This document shows positions 17,837 through 27,487 of a DNA stretch of 64,000 nt, piece after piece. Positions within the stretch are counted from its first letter, which is position 1, and every line of letters begins with the position of its first letter. Both the position numbers and the translations under genes were made by a program. Origin of the DNA: JARRLC01 sp050290865 (GTDB lineage: Bacteria; Pseudomonadota; Alphaproteobacteria; Rhizobiales; Rhodomicrobiaceae); NCBI GenBank assembly GCA_050290865.1, contig JBNKIW010000015.1, forward strand, positions 1 to 64,000, read 5' to 3'. The notes under the pieces are model-generated. The model did no database searches. It was not told the DNA's origin and worked only from the letters and a program-made list of their open reading frames with translations.

Positions 17837-18673
17837 ATGGACGGGCGTCGGCGCTCAGAGCTTTTGCTGCGGGTTCACTCGGCGCTCATTCTCATTTTCG
17901 TTTCGCTCCTGCTGACATATGCCGGACTATGGGCTTTCGCGGTCCTCATCACGCTGTTCATCGCCGCCATGGCGTGGGAGTGGGGACGTCTGGTGCGCGG
18001 CGGCGGGTTGGACGTCGCCTTCGGTCTGCAACTCACCTTTACAGCGATTGCGTCGTGGGCGACCGTCCGGGGATGTGTCACCTGCGCCTTCTCGGCTGTG
18101 ATCCTGGGGACCGTCGCGGTGTTCCTGTTCCGCGTCGGCAAGGAGGAACAGCCGCAGGCGTGGTGGTCGGCCGCAGGTGTCTATTACGCGGGCCTGCCGG
18201 CCATTGCGCTGATCTGGATACGCAGCGACGCCGAATATGGCTGGCTGGCGATCCTTTACATCTTTGCGATCGTGTGGACGACCGACAGTGCCGCCTATGT
18301 TTTCGGGCGATGGATCGGCGGTGCGAAGCTCGCGCCGCGCATATCGCCGAAAAAGACATGGGCCGGATTGATCGGCGGCACGGTATCAGCCGGAGCCGCC
18401 GGTTTTTTATGCGCCGTGGCAATGGGCATCGACATGCCGTTCAGGCTCGCGGTTCTCGGCGCCGGGTTTGCGGTGGTCTCTCAAATGGGCGATCTCGGCG
18501 AGTCCGCGCTCAAGCGCTCATTCGGTATTAAGGATTCGAGCGGTCTTATCCCGGGACATGGCGGTGTTCTCGACCGCATCGACGGGCTCGTTTTTGCCGC
18601 TGTGACCGCAGCGCTCATTGCCTGGGCGGTCGATGCGGCGCACCCTGGACGGGCGCTTCTGCTCTGGCAGTGA
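17837..18673 (+). CDS. cdsA: Phosphatidate cytidylyltransferase
   Basis: An integral membrane CDP-diacylglycerol synthase, 278 residues with about eight hydrophobic segments. The catalytic C-terminal signature is complete: TDSAAYVFGRWIGGAKLAP, ISPKKTWAGLIGG, then QMGDLGESALKRSFGIKDSS and IPGHGGVLDRIDGLVF. The ATG at 17837 with GGGAAGAGG upstream is preferred. A GTG at 17786 overlapping the end of uppS is in frame and would add 17 residues. The product feeds phospholipid synthesis. It abuts dxr. Confidence 0.93.
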   Translation: MDGRRRSELLLRVHSALILIFVSLLLTYAGLWAFAVLITLFIAAMAWEWGRLVRGGGLDVAFGLQLTFTAIASWATVRGCVTCAFSAVILGTVAVFLFRVGKEEQPQAWWSAAGVYYAGLPAIALIWIRSDAEYGWLAILYIFAIVWTTDSAAYVFGRWIGGAKLAPRISPKKTWAGLIGGTVSAGAAGFLCAVAMGIDMPFRLAVLGAGFAVVSQMGDLGESALKRSFGIKDSSGLIPGHGGVLDRIDGLVFAAVTAALIAWAVDAAHPGRALLLWQ

Positions 18674-18747
18674 GTCGGGTGGCGTGGCGCGTCTTGATTT
18701 CTAACTCGGGCCAGTTTTCGAAGTCAGGCCAAGGAGACGGAGCGAAG

Positions 18748-19971
18748 GTGACAGCGACGGAAAGCGCGGCTGCGCGGAGTGCTGCGGACGGACCGCTGAA
18801 ACGGCGGACCGTGAGCGTTCTCGGCGCGACAGGGTCGATCGGCCTGAACACGCTCGACCTTATCGGCCGTTCGCCCGGGCTTTTCGATGTCGTCGCGCTT
18901 TCTGCCGGTCACAATGCCGAAAAGCTCGCCGAGCTTGCCATCCGCCACAATGCGAAATTTGCCGCCGTGGCCGATCCGTCGCGCTACGAAGAGCTGAAGC
19001 GCAGCCTTTCCGGGACCGGCACCGAGGCGGCGGCAGGCGAGGATGCGGTGTGCGAGGCGGCGCGCATGTCGGCGGACTGGATCATGGCCGCGATCGTCGG
19101 TGCGGCGGGTTTGCGCCCAACCTTCGCCGCCGTGGAGCAGGGCTCGTGTCTTGCGCTGGCCAACAAGGAATGCCTGGTCTCGGCGGGCGAGGTGTTCCTG
19201 GCAGCGGTGCAGGGGGCGGGGGCGTCGCTGCTTCCTGTGGATTCGGAACACTCCGCGGCATTCCAGGCTCTCGATTCCTCGCATCCGCGCTGCGTCGAGA
19301 GCATCACGCTGACCGCTTCGGGCGGGCCGTTCCGGGACTGGGATGCCGCGCGGCTGGAACACGCGACGGCCGCACAGGCGCTGAGGCACCCGAACTGGTC
19401 GATGGGCCGGAAAATCACCATCGACTCCGCGACCTTCATGAACAAGGGGCTCGAACTCATCGAAGCGTTCCATCTTTTCCCGGTGAAGGCGGCACAGCTC
19501 CGGGTGGTGGTCCATCCGCAGTCGATCGTTCACTGCCTCGTCCAATATTGCGACGGTGCCGTTCTGGCGCAGATGGGGTCGCCGGACATGCGCACGCCGA
19601 TCGCCTATGCCCTTGCCTGGCCGGAGCGTATGCCCGCGCCGGTCGAGCGGCTGGACCTGGCCACGCTTGGCAGCCTGACCTTCGAGGCGCCCGACGAGTC
19701 GCGTTTTCCCTGCCTGCGCATCGCCCGCGGGGCGCTTGAGGCCGGTGGCAATGCGCCCACCGTTCTTAACGCTGCCAACGAAATTGCTGTCAATGCCTTC
19801 CTTGGCGGCAAAATCGGATTTATGACTATCCCCAAAGTGGTAGAAGCAGCTCTTGAAGCGGTGCCGGCGGAGATTGGTAATTCGCCTGCCGCGACATTAG
19901 ATGAGGTTGTAGCCATCGATCAGCACGCGCGCGCGCTGGCCGGACGGCTTTGCAGAACACACGCGGCCTGA
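18748..19971 (+). CDS. dxr: 1-deoxy-D-xylulose 5-phosphate reductoisomerase
   Basis: DXR, 407 residues, makes 2-C-methyl-D-erythritol 4-phosphate with NADPH in the MEP pathway. Motifs: VSVLGATGSIGLNTLDLI (NADPH site), LANKECLVSAGEVF, LPVDSEHSAAFQAL, LTASGGPFRDW, HPNWSMGRKITIDSATFMNKGLE and HPQSIVHCLVQYCDGA. The GTG at 18748 (AAGGAGACGGAGCGAAG upstream) gives the usual length. A GTG at 18670, overlapping the cdsA stop, would add 26 residues. It supplies isoprenoid precursors to uppS in the same cluster. Confidence 0.95.
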   Translation: MTATESAAARSAADGPLKRRTVSVLGATGSIGLNTLDLIGRSPGLFDVVALSAGHNAEKLAELAIRHNAKFAAVADPSRYEELKRSLSGTGTEAAAGEDAVCEAARMSADWIMAAIVGAAGLRPTFAAVEQGSCLALANKECLVSAGEVFLAAVQGAGASLLPVDSEHSAAFQALDSSHPRCVESITLTASGGPFRDWDAARLEHATAAQALRHPNWSMGRKITIDSATFMNKGLELIEAFHLFPVKAAQLRVVVHPQSIVHCLVQYCDGAVLAQMGSPDMRTPIAYALAWPERMPAPVERLDLATLGSLTFEAPDESRFPCLRIARGALEAGGNAPTVLNAANEIAVNAFLGGKIGFMTIPKVVEAALEAVPAEIGNSPAATLDEVVAIDQHARALAGRLCRTHAA

Positions 19972-20024
19972 GGCCGCTTTGGTGCCGGGCGTCCTTGCCA
20001 GTCCGGCAGAACGGAGTGGACGAC

Positions 20025-21431
20025 ATGGGCTTCGAGGCTCTATCCGGACTCTGGTATCAATTTGTGGGTTTTCTCCCCTACCTTCCGCCGATCGCCTTCG
20101 TGCTCGGCGTGGTGATTTTTGTACACGAGCTGGGACACTTTCTCGTCGCACGTTATTACGGTGTGGCGGTGAAGGCGTTTTCCATCGGCTTCGGTCCGGA
20201 GATTACGGGGTTTTACGACAGCCACGGCACGCGCTGGCGGATTTCGTGGATTCCGCTCGGTGGCTACGTGATGTTCGAGGGGGACGAAAACGTCGCCAGC
20301 ATGCCTGCCGGCGATCTCGACGCGATCCCGGAGTCGAAACGTGCCGGTATTCTCCACCTGAAGCCGCTCTATCAGCGCGCAGCGGTCTCCGCGGCCGGCC
20401 CGGTCGCCAACTTCATTCTGGCGATCGTCATCCTGTTCTTCTGGTACATGGTTATCGGCAAGGCGATCATCGAACCGCGTGTCGCCAGCGTCGCGCCGGA
20501 CAGTGCGGCGGCGGCGGCGGGTTTCAAGCCTGACGATCTCATCGTGAAAATCGACGGCAGCGAGATCGAGAGCTTCGACGACGTGCAGCGCATCGTCATG
20601 CTCAGCGCGAATACGCCGCTGAAGATTGCCGTCGTGCGGGATGGTCGCGAGATCGTTCTCGACGCCACGCCGCGTCTGACGGAGCGCAAGGATGGCTCCA
20701 GCAGCATGAAGATCGGGCTTCTCGGTATCCGCTCCTCCGTGCCGCGCGTGGCCAGGATCGAAGCCGGAAGCGCAGCCGCGGAGGCGGGGTTCAAGGTTGG
20801 CGATCTGATCGTCCAGGTGGACAAGGCCGATATACAAAGCTTCGCGGATGTCCGGCGGGCCGCCGTCAAAAATCCGGGCAAGACCATTGAAATCACAGTC
20901 GAACGTGACGGCCGGCCCGTCACGCTACGCGCGACGCCGCATGTCCGGGAGCGCAAGACGCGTTCGGGCAAGGTCGTGAAGACGGGTGTGCTGGGCGTCC
21001 ACATGGAGGAGAAGGAACTGGCCTTCCACCGCCAGTATCCGCCGCGCGCCCTCACGCTGGCACTCTCGGAGACGTGGTTCAACATGAAGGTGCCTTTCAT
21101 CTTCATCCAGAAGCTGTTTCTGCACGAGGCGTCGGGGCAGGATGTGGGCGGCATCATCCGGATCGGAGAACTGGCGCACGATGTCGCAGCCGTCAGTCCG
21201 ATCGCGCTTTTTCACTTGCTTGCGGTGATTTCGGTGCAGATCGGGCTGCTGAATCTGTTTCCTATTCCCATTCTCGATGGTGGTCATCTTTTGTTCTATG
21301 GCATAGAAGCCATACGTGGTCGCCCATTGAGCGAAAGGGCCATCGAAGTGAGTTTTCGAATTGGCTTCGTACTGGTGATCATGTTAATGCTTTTTGCGAC
21401 GCGGAATGATGTGATTCATCTCCTCCGCTGA
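20025..21431 (+). CDS. rseP: RIP metalloprotease RseP (site-2 protease)
   Basis: An intramembrane zinc metalloprotease, 468 residues, that cleaves transmembrane substrates such as anti-sigma factors. It has the zinc motif HELGHFLVARYYGV in the first TM region and the C-terminal metal-site motif LNLFPIPILDGGHLLFY. Two PDZ domains lie between them (about 150-225 and 240-330), each opening with a GFKxxDLIVxxD pattern. The ATG at 20025 with GGAG upstream matches the family. The order dxr-rseP-bamA is conserved in proteobacteria and fits envelope-stress control. Confidence 0.95.
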   Translation: MGFEALSGLWYQFVGFLPYLPPIAFVLGVVIFVHELGHFLVARYYGVAVKAFSIGFGPEITGFYDSHGTRWRISWIPLGGYVMFEGDENVASMPAGDLDAIPESKRAGILHLKPLYQRAAVSAAGPVANFILAIVILFFWYMVIGKAIIEPRVASVAPDSAAAAAGFKPDDLIVKIDGSEIESFDDVQRIVMLSANTPLKIAVVRDGREIVLDATPRLTERKDGSSSMKIGLLGIRSSVPRVARIEAGSAAAEAGFKVGDLIVQVDKADIQSFADVRRAAVKNPGKTIEITVERDGRPVTLRATPHVRERKTRSGKVVKTGVLGVHMEEKELAFHRQYPPRALTLALSETWFNMKVPFIFIQKLFLHEASGQDVGGIIRIGELAHDVAAVSPIALFHLLAVISVQIGLLNLFPIPILDGGHLLFYGIEAIRGRPLSERAIEVSFRIGFVLVIMLMLFATRNDVIHLLR

Positions 21432-21644
21432 TGCGATTGGGGTTCGCCGTCAGATCTTTATTGGTGATGAAGGGCGGTGGCGGGCCGTGAAATGTATGTT
21501 GGGCAGGGGCGCGTGGCCGGGGGGCCACAGCTTGCTGCGATCTTGGGAGCTGGCGGGAAAAGTCACGTTGAAGACACAAAGCAGTGGCTTTTACTTTGAC
21601 ACGCTGGCTTCTTGGGGACCGGCGAAACGGGGGCAGAGCATCCG

Positions 21645-23975
21645 ATGCTGTGGACAGCAATGATCAGAGCGAAATTCCTGGCCTGTCTGCTGGTGATGGC
21701 GTGTGTATGGTCCGGGGGGATCGACGCCATGGCGGGCGGCCAAGCTTATGCGCAATCCGGAGGCGTCATCCGGCAAATCCGGGTTATTGGCAATAAGCGA
21801 ATAGCCCCGGAGACGGTGAAGTCTTATCTGCGCTTCAACGAGGGCAGCCGCTACAGTGCTCAGAAGGCGGACCAGGGGCTGAAGGCTCTGGTCGCCACGG
21901 GCCTGTTCGAAAACGTCGATATCAGCCGGTCGGGCGGCGTGGTGACGGTCACCGTGGTGGAAAACCCGGTCATCAACCAGGTCGTTTTCGAGGGCAACAA
22001 GGACATCAAGTCCGCGACTCTGGCGGCGGAGGTGCAACTGAAACCCCGTTCGGTGTTCAGCCGCGCGCGCACTCAATCCGACGTCCGGCGCATCCTGGAT
22101 GTCTACCGCCGGTCCGGCTACTACGCGGTGAAGGTCGACGCCCAGATCATTCAGCTCGACAATGACCGTGTGAACCTGATTTTCGTCATTCAGGAAGGCC
22201 CGGAGACAAAGGTTCAGAGCATTACCTTCATCGGTAACAAGGCTTTCTCCGACTCGCAGCTTCGCAGCGTCATCACGACGACCGAAAGCAATTTCCTGAG
22301 CTTCCTGAAGTCGACGGACGTCTATGACGCCGATCGACTCAATCTCGACCGCGAGCTTCTGCGCCGCTACTATCTGAAGAATGGCTATGCCGATGCGCGT
22401 GTCATATCTGCGGTGGCCAATCTCGATCGCGAAGGCAAGGGCTTCTTCATCACCTTCACCGTCGACGAAGGCGAGATGTACCGCTTCGGTTCCGTCAATG
22501 TCGAGTCCACGCTGGCCTCCGTTGATCCGGGAGCTCTGAAGTCGGAGGTGCTGACCGAAAGTGGCGACATCTACAATGCGGCGAAGGTCGATAAGACGAC
22601 CGAGAAGCTTACCGTTGCCGTTGCCGAACAGGGGTATGCCTTCGGTCAGGTGCGTCCGCGCATCGAGCGCGATCCGATTGGGCGCATGATCGGCGTGGTC
22701 TATGTCATCGAGCAGGGTCCGCGTGTCTATATCGAGCGCATCAACGTTGTCGGTAACGGGCGCACCCGTGACTACGTGATCCGGCGTGAGCTGCGCCTTG
22801 CAGAAGGTGATGCCTACAACCGGCTGCTCGTTGACCAGGCGCGTCGGCGGCTCCAGGGGCTTGGCTTCTTCAAGAGCGTGAAGGTCAGCCGCGAGACGGG
22901 GTCGTCCCCGGACCGTGTGATCCTGACTTTTGTGGTTGAGGAACAGCCCACGGGTGAGATGTCGCTTGCTGGCGGTTACTCCTCCGCGGAAGGCCCGATT
23001 GCCGAAATCTCCTATACCGAGCGCAACCTCATGGGTAAGGGCCAGTTCCTGCGCGTGAAGGTGTCCGGCAGCTTCGAGAGCGGGCAGATCGATCTGAGCT
23101 TCACGGAGCCGCGTTTCCTCGACAAGAACATCTCGGCCGGTTTCGATCTCTTCCACAAGGAAGTCGATTACTCCGACCAGTCCGGGTACAAGGATCGCAA
23201 GACTGGCGGTTCGCTGCGCATCGGCTTCGCCTTGACGGACAATGTATGGTTCCAGCCGAACTACACCTTCGTTCGTGACGAGGTCTTCGATGTCGATGCG
23301 ACGGCGTCGCAGGCGATCCAGGACATCGAGGGCATCTCGAACATCTCATCGGTCGGTTATTCGATCAGCTTCGATACGCGAAACAATCGCAGGTCGCCGA
23401 ACCGTGGTGTGTACCTTGCTCTGAACCAGACGCTTGCGGGTGTGGGCGGCGATGTGAACTACCTCCGTAGCGTGGCAGAAGCGCGTGGCTACTATCCGAT
23501 CTACGAGGGCATCACGCTGGTTGGCCGGGTCATCGGCGGTCATATCAATGGCTGGGATGGGCAGCAGGTCCGCCTCGTGGACGATTTTTATAAGGGTGGT
23601 GAGACCATCCGCGGCTTTGCGACCTCCGGTATCGGCCCGCGTGTTATTAGCGACGACGGAGATAACAACGCGGTTGGCGGCAAGCTCTTCTACGCTGGTA
23701 CGGTCGAAGTTCGGTTCCCCTTCCCGTTCATTCCGGAGGAACTCGGGTTCAGTGGCGCTGTGTTCGCGGATGCCGGCTCGCTGTGGGATACGGACGCTAT
23801 CGCAGATCCCGGTGAGATGCTCTACGACGAAAACACCCTGCGGTCGTCGGTCGGCGGCAGCATCCTGTGGAACTCGCCAGTTGGACCGCTGCGCGCCGAC
23901 TTCGCCTATGTCATAAGCAAGGCGGAGTTCGACAAAGAGCAGTTCTTCCGGTTCGGCGCTTCGACGAGGTTCTGA
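21645..23975 (+). CDS. bamA: Outer membrane protein assembly factor BamA
   Basis: BamA, 776 residues, is the core of the BAM complex that inserts beta-barrel proteins in the outer membrane. A signal peptide (to about residue 37) precedes POTRA domains that open with IRQIRVIGNKRIAPETVKSY. The repeats are visible in VVFEGNKDI, ITFIGNKAF, FGSVNVES and INVVGNGRT, giving five POTRAs. The 16-strand barrel holds the conserved loop-6 motif GGETIRGFATSGIGPR and ends in FFRFGASTRF with C-terminal Phe. The ATG at 21645 is chosen because the signal peptide starts there; a TTG at 21612 is in frame. A strong terminator follows. Confidence 0.97.
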   Translation: MLWTAMIRAKFLACLLVMACVWSGGIDAMAGGQAYAQSGGVIRQIRVIGNKRIAPETVKSYLRFNEGSRYSAQKADQGLKALVATGLFENVDISRSGGVVTVTVVENPVINQVVFEGNKDIKSATLAAEVQLKPRSVFSRARTQSDVRRILDVYRRSGYYAVKVDAQIIQLDNDRVNLIFVIQEGPETKVQSITFIGNKAFSDSQLRSVITTTESNFLSFLKSTDVYDADRLNLDRELLRRYYLKNGYADARVISAVANLDREGKGFFITFTVDEGEMYRFGSVNVESTLASVDPGALKSEVLTESGDIYNAAKVDKTTEKLTVAVAEQGYAFGQVRPRIERDPIGRMIGVVYVIEQGPRVYIERINVVGNGRTRDYVIRRELRLAEGDAYNRLLVDQARRRLQGLGFFKSVKVSRETGSSPDRVILTFVVEEQPTGEMSLAGGYSSAEGPIAEISYTERNLMGKGQFLRVKVSGSFESGQIDLSFTEPRFLDKNISAGFDLFHKEVDYSDQSGYKDRKTGGSLRIGFALTDNVWFQPNYTFVRDEVFDVDATASQAIQDIEGISNISSVGYSISFDTRNNRRSPNRGVYLALNQTLAGVGGDVNYLRSVAEARGYYPIYEGITLVGRVIGGHINGWDGQQVRLVDDFYKGGETIRGFATSGIGPRVISDDGDNNAVGGKLFYAGTVEVRFPFPFIPEELGFSGAVFADAGSLWDTDAIADPGEMLYDENTLRSSVGGSILWNSPVGPLRADFAYVISKAEFDKEQFFRFGASTRF

Positions 23976-23999
23976 GGCGAGGGATTTTGGTGAACTTAG

Positions 24000-24033
24000 C
24001 GAAGGCCCCTGCTCAACGGGGCCTTCGTTGTTT
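24000..24033 (+). terminator. Intrinsic terminator after bamA
   Basis: A perfect 10-bp stem CGAAGGCCCC/GGGGCCTTCG (24000-24009 with 24018-24027) with an 8-nt loop is followed by TTGTTTAT. It lies 25 nt after the bamA stop and 19 nt before lpxD, so lpxD probably has its own promoter or depends on read-through. Confidence 0.85.
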
Positions 24034-24051
24034 ATGAAATAAGAACAAACC

Positions 24052-25125
24052 ATGGAACACCCCGGCTTCTTTCATCGCGCAGGCCCATTCACGCTATCGA
24101 GAGTGGCCATTGAGACCGGCGCCACGCTCGACGATCCAACTCGTGGCGGGGTGGACGCGCAAGACATCCGTCCCCTTGCCGAGGCCGACGCGACCGACAT
24201 CGCCTTCCTTGACAACCCGAAATACCTGCAACAGCTGCAGGCGACGAAAGCCGTGGCCTGCTTCATGCAACCGAAATTCGCCGGCCGTGTCCCAGCGGGG
24301 ACCGTGGCGCTCCTGACGCCGGAACCCTACCGCGCCTACGCCAAGGCACTGGCGCTGTTCTATCCCGATGCCGGAACTCCAAAGACCGCTTGGCCGATAG
24401 TTGCCGGGGAGGGGGGGGCGCATATACACCCCTCCGCGAGACTTGAGGCCGAGGTCGCAGTCGAACCGGGGGCGGTTATCGGTGAAGACGCGATCATCGG
24501 TGCGGGCACGCGCATAGCCGCCGGGGCGGTTATCGGGTACCGGTGCGCTGTGGGCCGGAGTTGCTTCATCGGTCCCCGCGCCGTCGTCACCCACGCCCTC
24601 ATCGGCAATGACGTCATCATCCACGCCGGGGTCGCGATCGGTCAGGACGGCTTTGGTTTCGCCATGGGGCGCGAAGGTCACGCCAAGGTTCGGCAGATCG
24701 GGCGCGTCATCATTCAGGACGACGTGGAAATCGGCGCCAATACCACGATCGACCGCGGCGCGCTCCGCGACACGATCATCGGTGAGGGAACAAAGATTGA
24801 TAATCTGGTGCAGATTGGCCATAACGTCGTCATCGGGAGGCATTGTGTCCTGGCTGGCATGGTGGGCATAGCTGGCAGCGCCGTTCTGGAAGATTTTGTC
24901 GTGATAGGCGGCCAGGGCGGGGTTGCGGGCCATCTCACCGTGGGGGCGGGCGCGCAGGTTGCTGGACATTCGGGGGTTGCCGACAATGTGCCGCGTGGGG
25001 CGCGCTGGGCGGGGACACCGGCAAAGCCGCTGCGGGAATTCGGGCGCGAGATCGCGCTCGTCAAACGGCTGGCAGCAAAACCGGGCGGTAAGGATACGAA
25101 GGACGTGAGCAAACCGGATGAATAG
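24052..25125 (+). CDS. lpxD: UDP-3-O-(3-hydroxyacyl)glucosamine N-acyltransferase
   Basis: LpxD, 357 residues, adds the N-linked hydroxyacyl chain in the third step of lipid A synthesis. The uridine-binding N-terminal domain includes DATDIAFLDNPKYLQQL. It is followed by a long left-handed beta-helix of hexapeptide repeats (from about residue 120, HPSARLEAEVAVEPGAVIGE). The catalytic His lies in IDNLVQIGHNVVIG. VIIQDDVEIGANTTIDRGAL is the family signature. A G-rich tract (GGGGAGGGGGGGG, 24406-24418) lies inside the coding sequence without breaking the frame. First gene of the lpxD-fabZ-lpxA group. Confidence 0.96.
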   Translation: MEHPGFFHRAGPFTLSRVAIETGATLDDPTRGGVDAQDIRPLAEADATDIAFLDNPKYLQQLQATKAVACFMQPKFAGRVPAGTVALLTPEPYRAYAKALALFYPDAGTPKTAWPIVAGEGGAHIHPSARLEAEVAVEPGAVIGEDAIIGAGTRIAAGAVIGYRCAVGRSCFIGPRAVVTHALIGNDVIIHAGVAIGQDGFGFAMGREGHAKVRQIGRVIIQDDVEIGANTTIDRGALRDTIIGEGTKIDNLVQIGHNVVIGRHCVLAGMVGIAGSAVLEDFVVIGGQGGVAGHLTVGAGAQVAGHSGVADNVPRGARWAGTPAKPLREFGREIALVKRLAAKPGGKDTKDVSKPDE

Positions 25126-25168
25126 GATGGTTAGCGACGCCGGCATCGAGGGTGGAAGGAGCGAGTAG

Positions 25169-25663
25169 ATGGAGAAGGCTGTTCCCGCGAGCACGCTGGA
25201 GACGGCGGATATCAGCCGTGTGATGCAGCTTCTGCCGCATCGCTATCCCTTTTTGATGATCGACCGTATCATTGACATCGACGGCGACAACTCGGCCATC
25301 GGCGTCAAGAACGTCTCCATCAACGAACCGTTTTTCCAGGGGCATTTCCCAGCCTATCCGGTTATGCCCGGTGTTCTCCTCGTCGAGGGAATCGCGCAAA
25401 CGGCGGGTGCGATCTGCGTGGCGAAGGTCGGGCAGGACTACAAGCCGCAGCTCGTCTATTTCATGACCATCGAGCGGGCGAAGTTCCGGCGGCCTGTTGT
25501 GCCTGGCGACACGGTGCAGTATCACGTGAAGAAGATCCGTAATCGCGGGCCTGTCTGGCGATTCTCCGGCGAGGCGAAGGTCGACGGCATGATTGTTGCG
25601 GAGGCCGAGGTGAGCGCGATGATCGTGGATTCGGACCAAGAACAGCAAGAAGGCAGCAACTGA
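25169..25663 (+). CDS. fabZ: 3-hydroxyacyl-ACP dehydratase FabZ
   Basis: FabZ, 164 residues, is a hot-dog-fold dehydratase of fatty-acid elongation that competes with lipid A synthesis for hydroxyacyl-ACP. Motifs: LLPHRYPFLMIDRI, then NEPFFQGHFPAYPVMPGVLL with catalytic H59 and E73 (LVEGIAQTAGA). AAGGAG lies upstream of the ATG. Its TGA overlaps the lpxA ATG (TGATG), so the two are translationally coupled. A short polar tail (DSDQEQQEGSN) extends the C-terminus. Confidence 0.97.
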   Translation: MEKAVPASTLETADISRVMQLLPHRYPFLMIDRIIDIDGDNSAIGVKNVSINEPFFQGHFPAYPVMPGVLLVEGIAQTAGAICVAKVGQDYKPQLVYFMTIERAKFRRPVVPGDTVQYHVKKIRNRGPVWRFSGEAKVDGMIVAEAEVSAMIVDSDQEQQEGSN

Positions 25664-26496
25664 TGGCCAGATCCTCCGGTTCCGCTCCATTCACCGATGC
25701 GGCTTCGAGTGAGACGGTCATTCACCCCTCTGCTGTCGTTGAAGCGGGGGCGAAGGTCGGCGCGGGCGTCGAAATCGGCCCCTTTGCGGTTATCGGGGCG
25801 CAAGCGGTTTTGCATGACGATGTGCGGGTCCATTCGCATGTTGTCATCGCAGGCAACACCCAGATTGGCGAAGGAACTCAGATATTCCCTTTCGCCTCCC
25901 TCGGCCACGCGCCGCAGGATCGCAAATTCCAGGGCGAGCACAGCCGGCTGGTCATTGGCGCCCGCAACGTCATCCGCGAATATGTCACCATGAACCCGGG
26001 GACCGAGCAGGGCGGGCTTGTCACTGAGATTGGCGATGACGGGCTTTTCCTGACCGGCGCGCATGTGGCCCATGACTGCCGGATCGGGAACAATGTGCTG
26101 CTGGTCAACAATGCCACGCTTGGGGGACACTGCGTGGTCGAGGATTATGCCAGCATAGGGGGGCTGTCGGCGTTGCACCAGTTCGTGCGTATCGGTGCGT
26201 ACGCCTTCATCGGCGGTATGTCCGGGGTGGAGAATGACGTCATCCCCTTCGGCATGGCCCTGGGCAATCGCGCCCATCTCGCAGGACTGAACATCGTCGG
26301 CCTGAAACGCCGTGGCTTCGACCGGGAGCAAATCCATACGCTGCGCAAAGCCTACCGCATGCTTTTCGCGACCGAGGGTACGCTCATGGAGCGGCTGGAG
26401 GACGTCGAAAAGATGTTCGCGGAGGATGAAAACGTCCAGCGCGTGATACGCTTCATCCGCGCCGATTCCAGCCGGTCGTTCTGTGTGCCACGCTGA
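25663..26496 (+). CDS. lpxA: UDP-N-acetylglucosamine acyltransferase
   Basis: LpxA, 277 residues, performs the first acylation of UDP-GlcNAc in lipid A synthesis. The hexapeptide beta-helix starts at IHPSAVVEAGAKVGAGVEIG. The catalytic His is in GAHVAHDCRIGNNVLL. The segment FRGEHS-like FQGEHSRLVIG and the C-terminal helical domain (RGFDREQIHTLRKAYRMLF) are present. It overlaps fabZ by 1 nt. The usual next gene, lpxI, is displaced by about 1 kb because an opposite-strand gene lies between. Confidence 0.97.
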   Translation: MARSSGSAPFTDAASSETVIHPSAVVEAGAKVGAGVEIGPFAVIGAQAVLHDDVRVHSHVVIAGNTQIGEGTQIFPFASLGHAPQDRKFQGEHSRLVIGARNVIREYVTMNPGTEQGGLVTEIGDDGLFLTGAHVAHDCRIGNNVLLVNNATLGGHCVVEDYASIGGLSALHQFVRIGAYAFIGGMSGVENDVIPFGMALGNRAHLAGLNIVGLKRRGFDREQIHTLRKAYRMLFATEGTLMERLEDVEKMFAEDENVQRVIRFIRADSSRSFCVPR

Positions 26497-26784
26497 GAAA
26501 GGTGTCGGAGCCTACTAAGCCTCCGGCTGCGCCCTTTCCGCCTTGCGCGACCGCTCACCTATCGCATCCCGCCGTGAGGAACCTCTCTGCACGCCACATG
26601 AGAGCCAAAAATCTGTCTGATGACAGGGCAGGAGCCGACACCGCAGGGATAATGCTGCATCCGCCAGCCTTTCGACTACGACAATCACCACGCCGCCCTG
26701 CCATAGGGGGGACCATAGAAGAACCAGTGGCATGAGCGGCGCGATGTAGCCGAAGGCACGGCGGGCTTCAGGCGGGAAATCCGC

Positions 26785-27264
26785 TTAGTTGGTCATGGCC
26801 TTCTCGGGCATCGCCGAGGAGTGGTGATGCACGATCTGCCACTTTCCATTTTTGTACTCGTAGAGGAAGCTGTAGCGCGCGGCGACGTTCTTCACCTTGC
26901 CGTCCTTGTCCGTCAGCATGAACGTATAGGTGCCGACATCCGAGGCGTCGTTGCAGCCGACGCGGATCGTGCGGTTGTTGATCTTACCCTTCGGCTTCTT
27001 CTGCATGAAATGGGCGAAATAGTCGCGGATTTCTCCGGCCGTCGTGCGCGGTTTATTCGACATGGTCGGCAGAAGCACGGCGTCCGTTGCGTAGAGCTTG
27101 ACGACTTCGTCGGGTTTTCCGGTCTGCAGTGCTTTGTTCCACTTTTCGAACAGTTCGGCGACCTGGTCCTTCGAGACGGCCACACAGGTCATTGTTTCGG
27201 CGGCCGCCAGAGGTGTGGCGGCAAGGACAGTAAGAATTGCTGTGGTCAGGTAGAGTTTGCGCAC
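26785..27264 (-). CDS. Secreted SnoaL/CaMKII-association-like (NTF2-fold) protein
   Basis: A 159-residue protein with a signal peptide (RKLYLTTAILTVLAATPLAAAE). The mature part fits the SgcJ/EcaC or CaMKII-association-like branch of the NTF2/SnoaL fold: VAELFEKWNKALQTGKPDEV, LYATDAVLLPTMSNKPRTT, EIRDYFAHFM, and strands ending RYSFLYEYKNGKWQIVHHHSS. The GTG start at 27264 is chosen because AAGGAGG lies 7 nt upstream and the signal peptide begins there. The enzymatic role, if any, is unknown; such proteins often bind small hydrophobic ligands. It lies antisense between lpxA and lpxI. Confidence 0.82.
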   Translation of the reverse strand: MRKLYLTTAILTVLAATPLAAAETMTCVAVSKDQVAELFEKWNKALQTGKPDEVVKLYATDAVLLPTMSNKPRTTAGEIRDYFAHFMQKKPKGKINNRTIRVGCNDASDVGTYTFMLTDKDGKVKNVAARYSFLYEYKNGKWQIVHHHSSAMPEKAMTN

Positions 27265-27487
27265 GTGGAAGCCTCCTTGAGAAAGTGACGAATAAGATAT
27301 GGAGCGATGCCCGGGCTGCACCGGTAGCGACAGGGCAGAAATAGCACAACTCCTGCGAGTGCAATATTGATAATGACACGTATTGCGTGAGGCAAGGATT
27401 TTTGCAATGTGCTGGTTCCGCTTACCCCCGTAATCCGCTACACAGAGAGCAAATGATATCCTCACTCACTCCACGCCCAAGGCTCGC

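Noticed and set aside
26502..26735. Short frames on both strands after lpxA
   Set aside because: No start signals or domain features; treated as the intergenic space between convergent genes.
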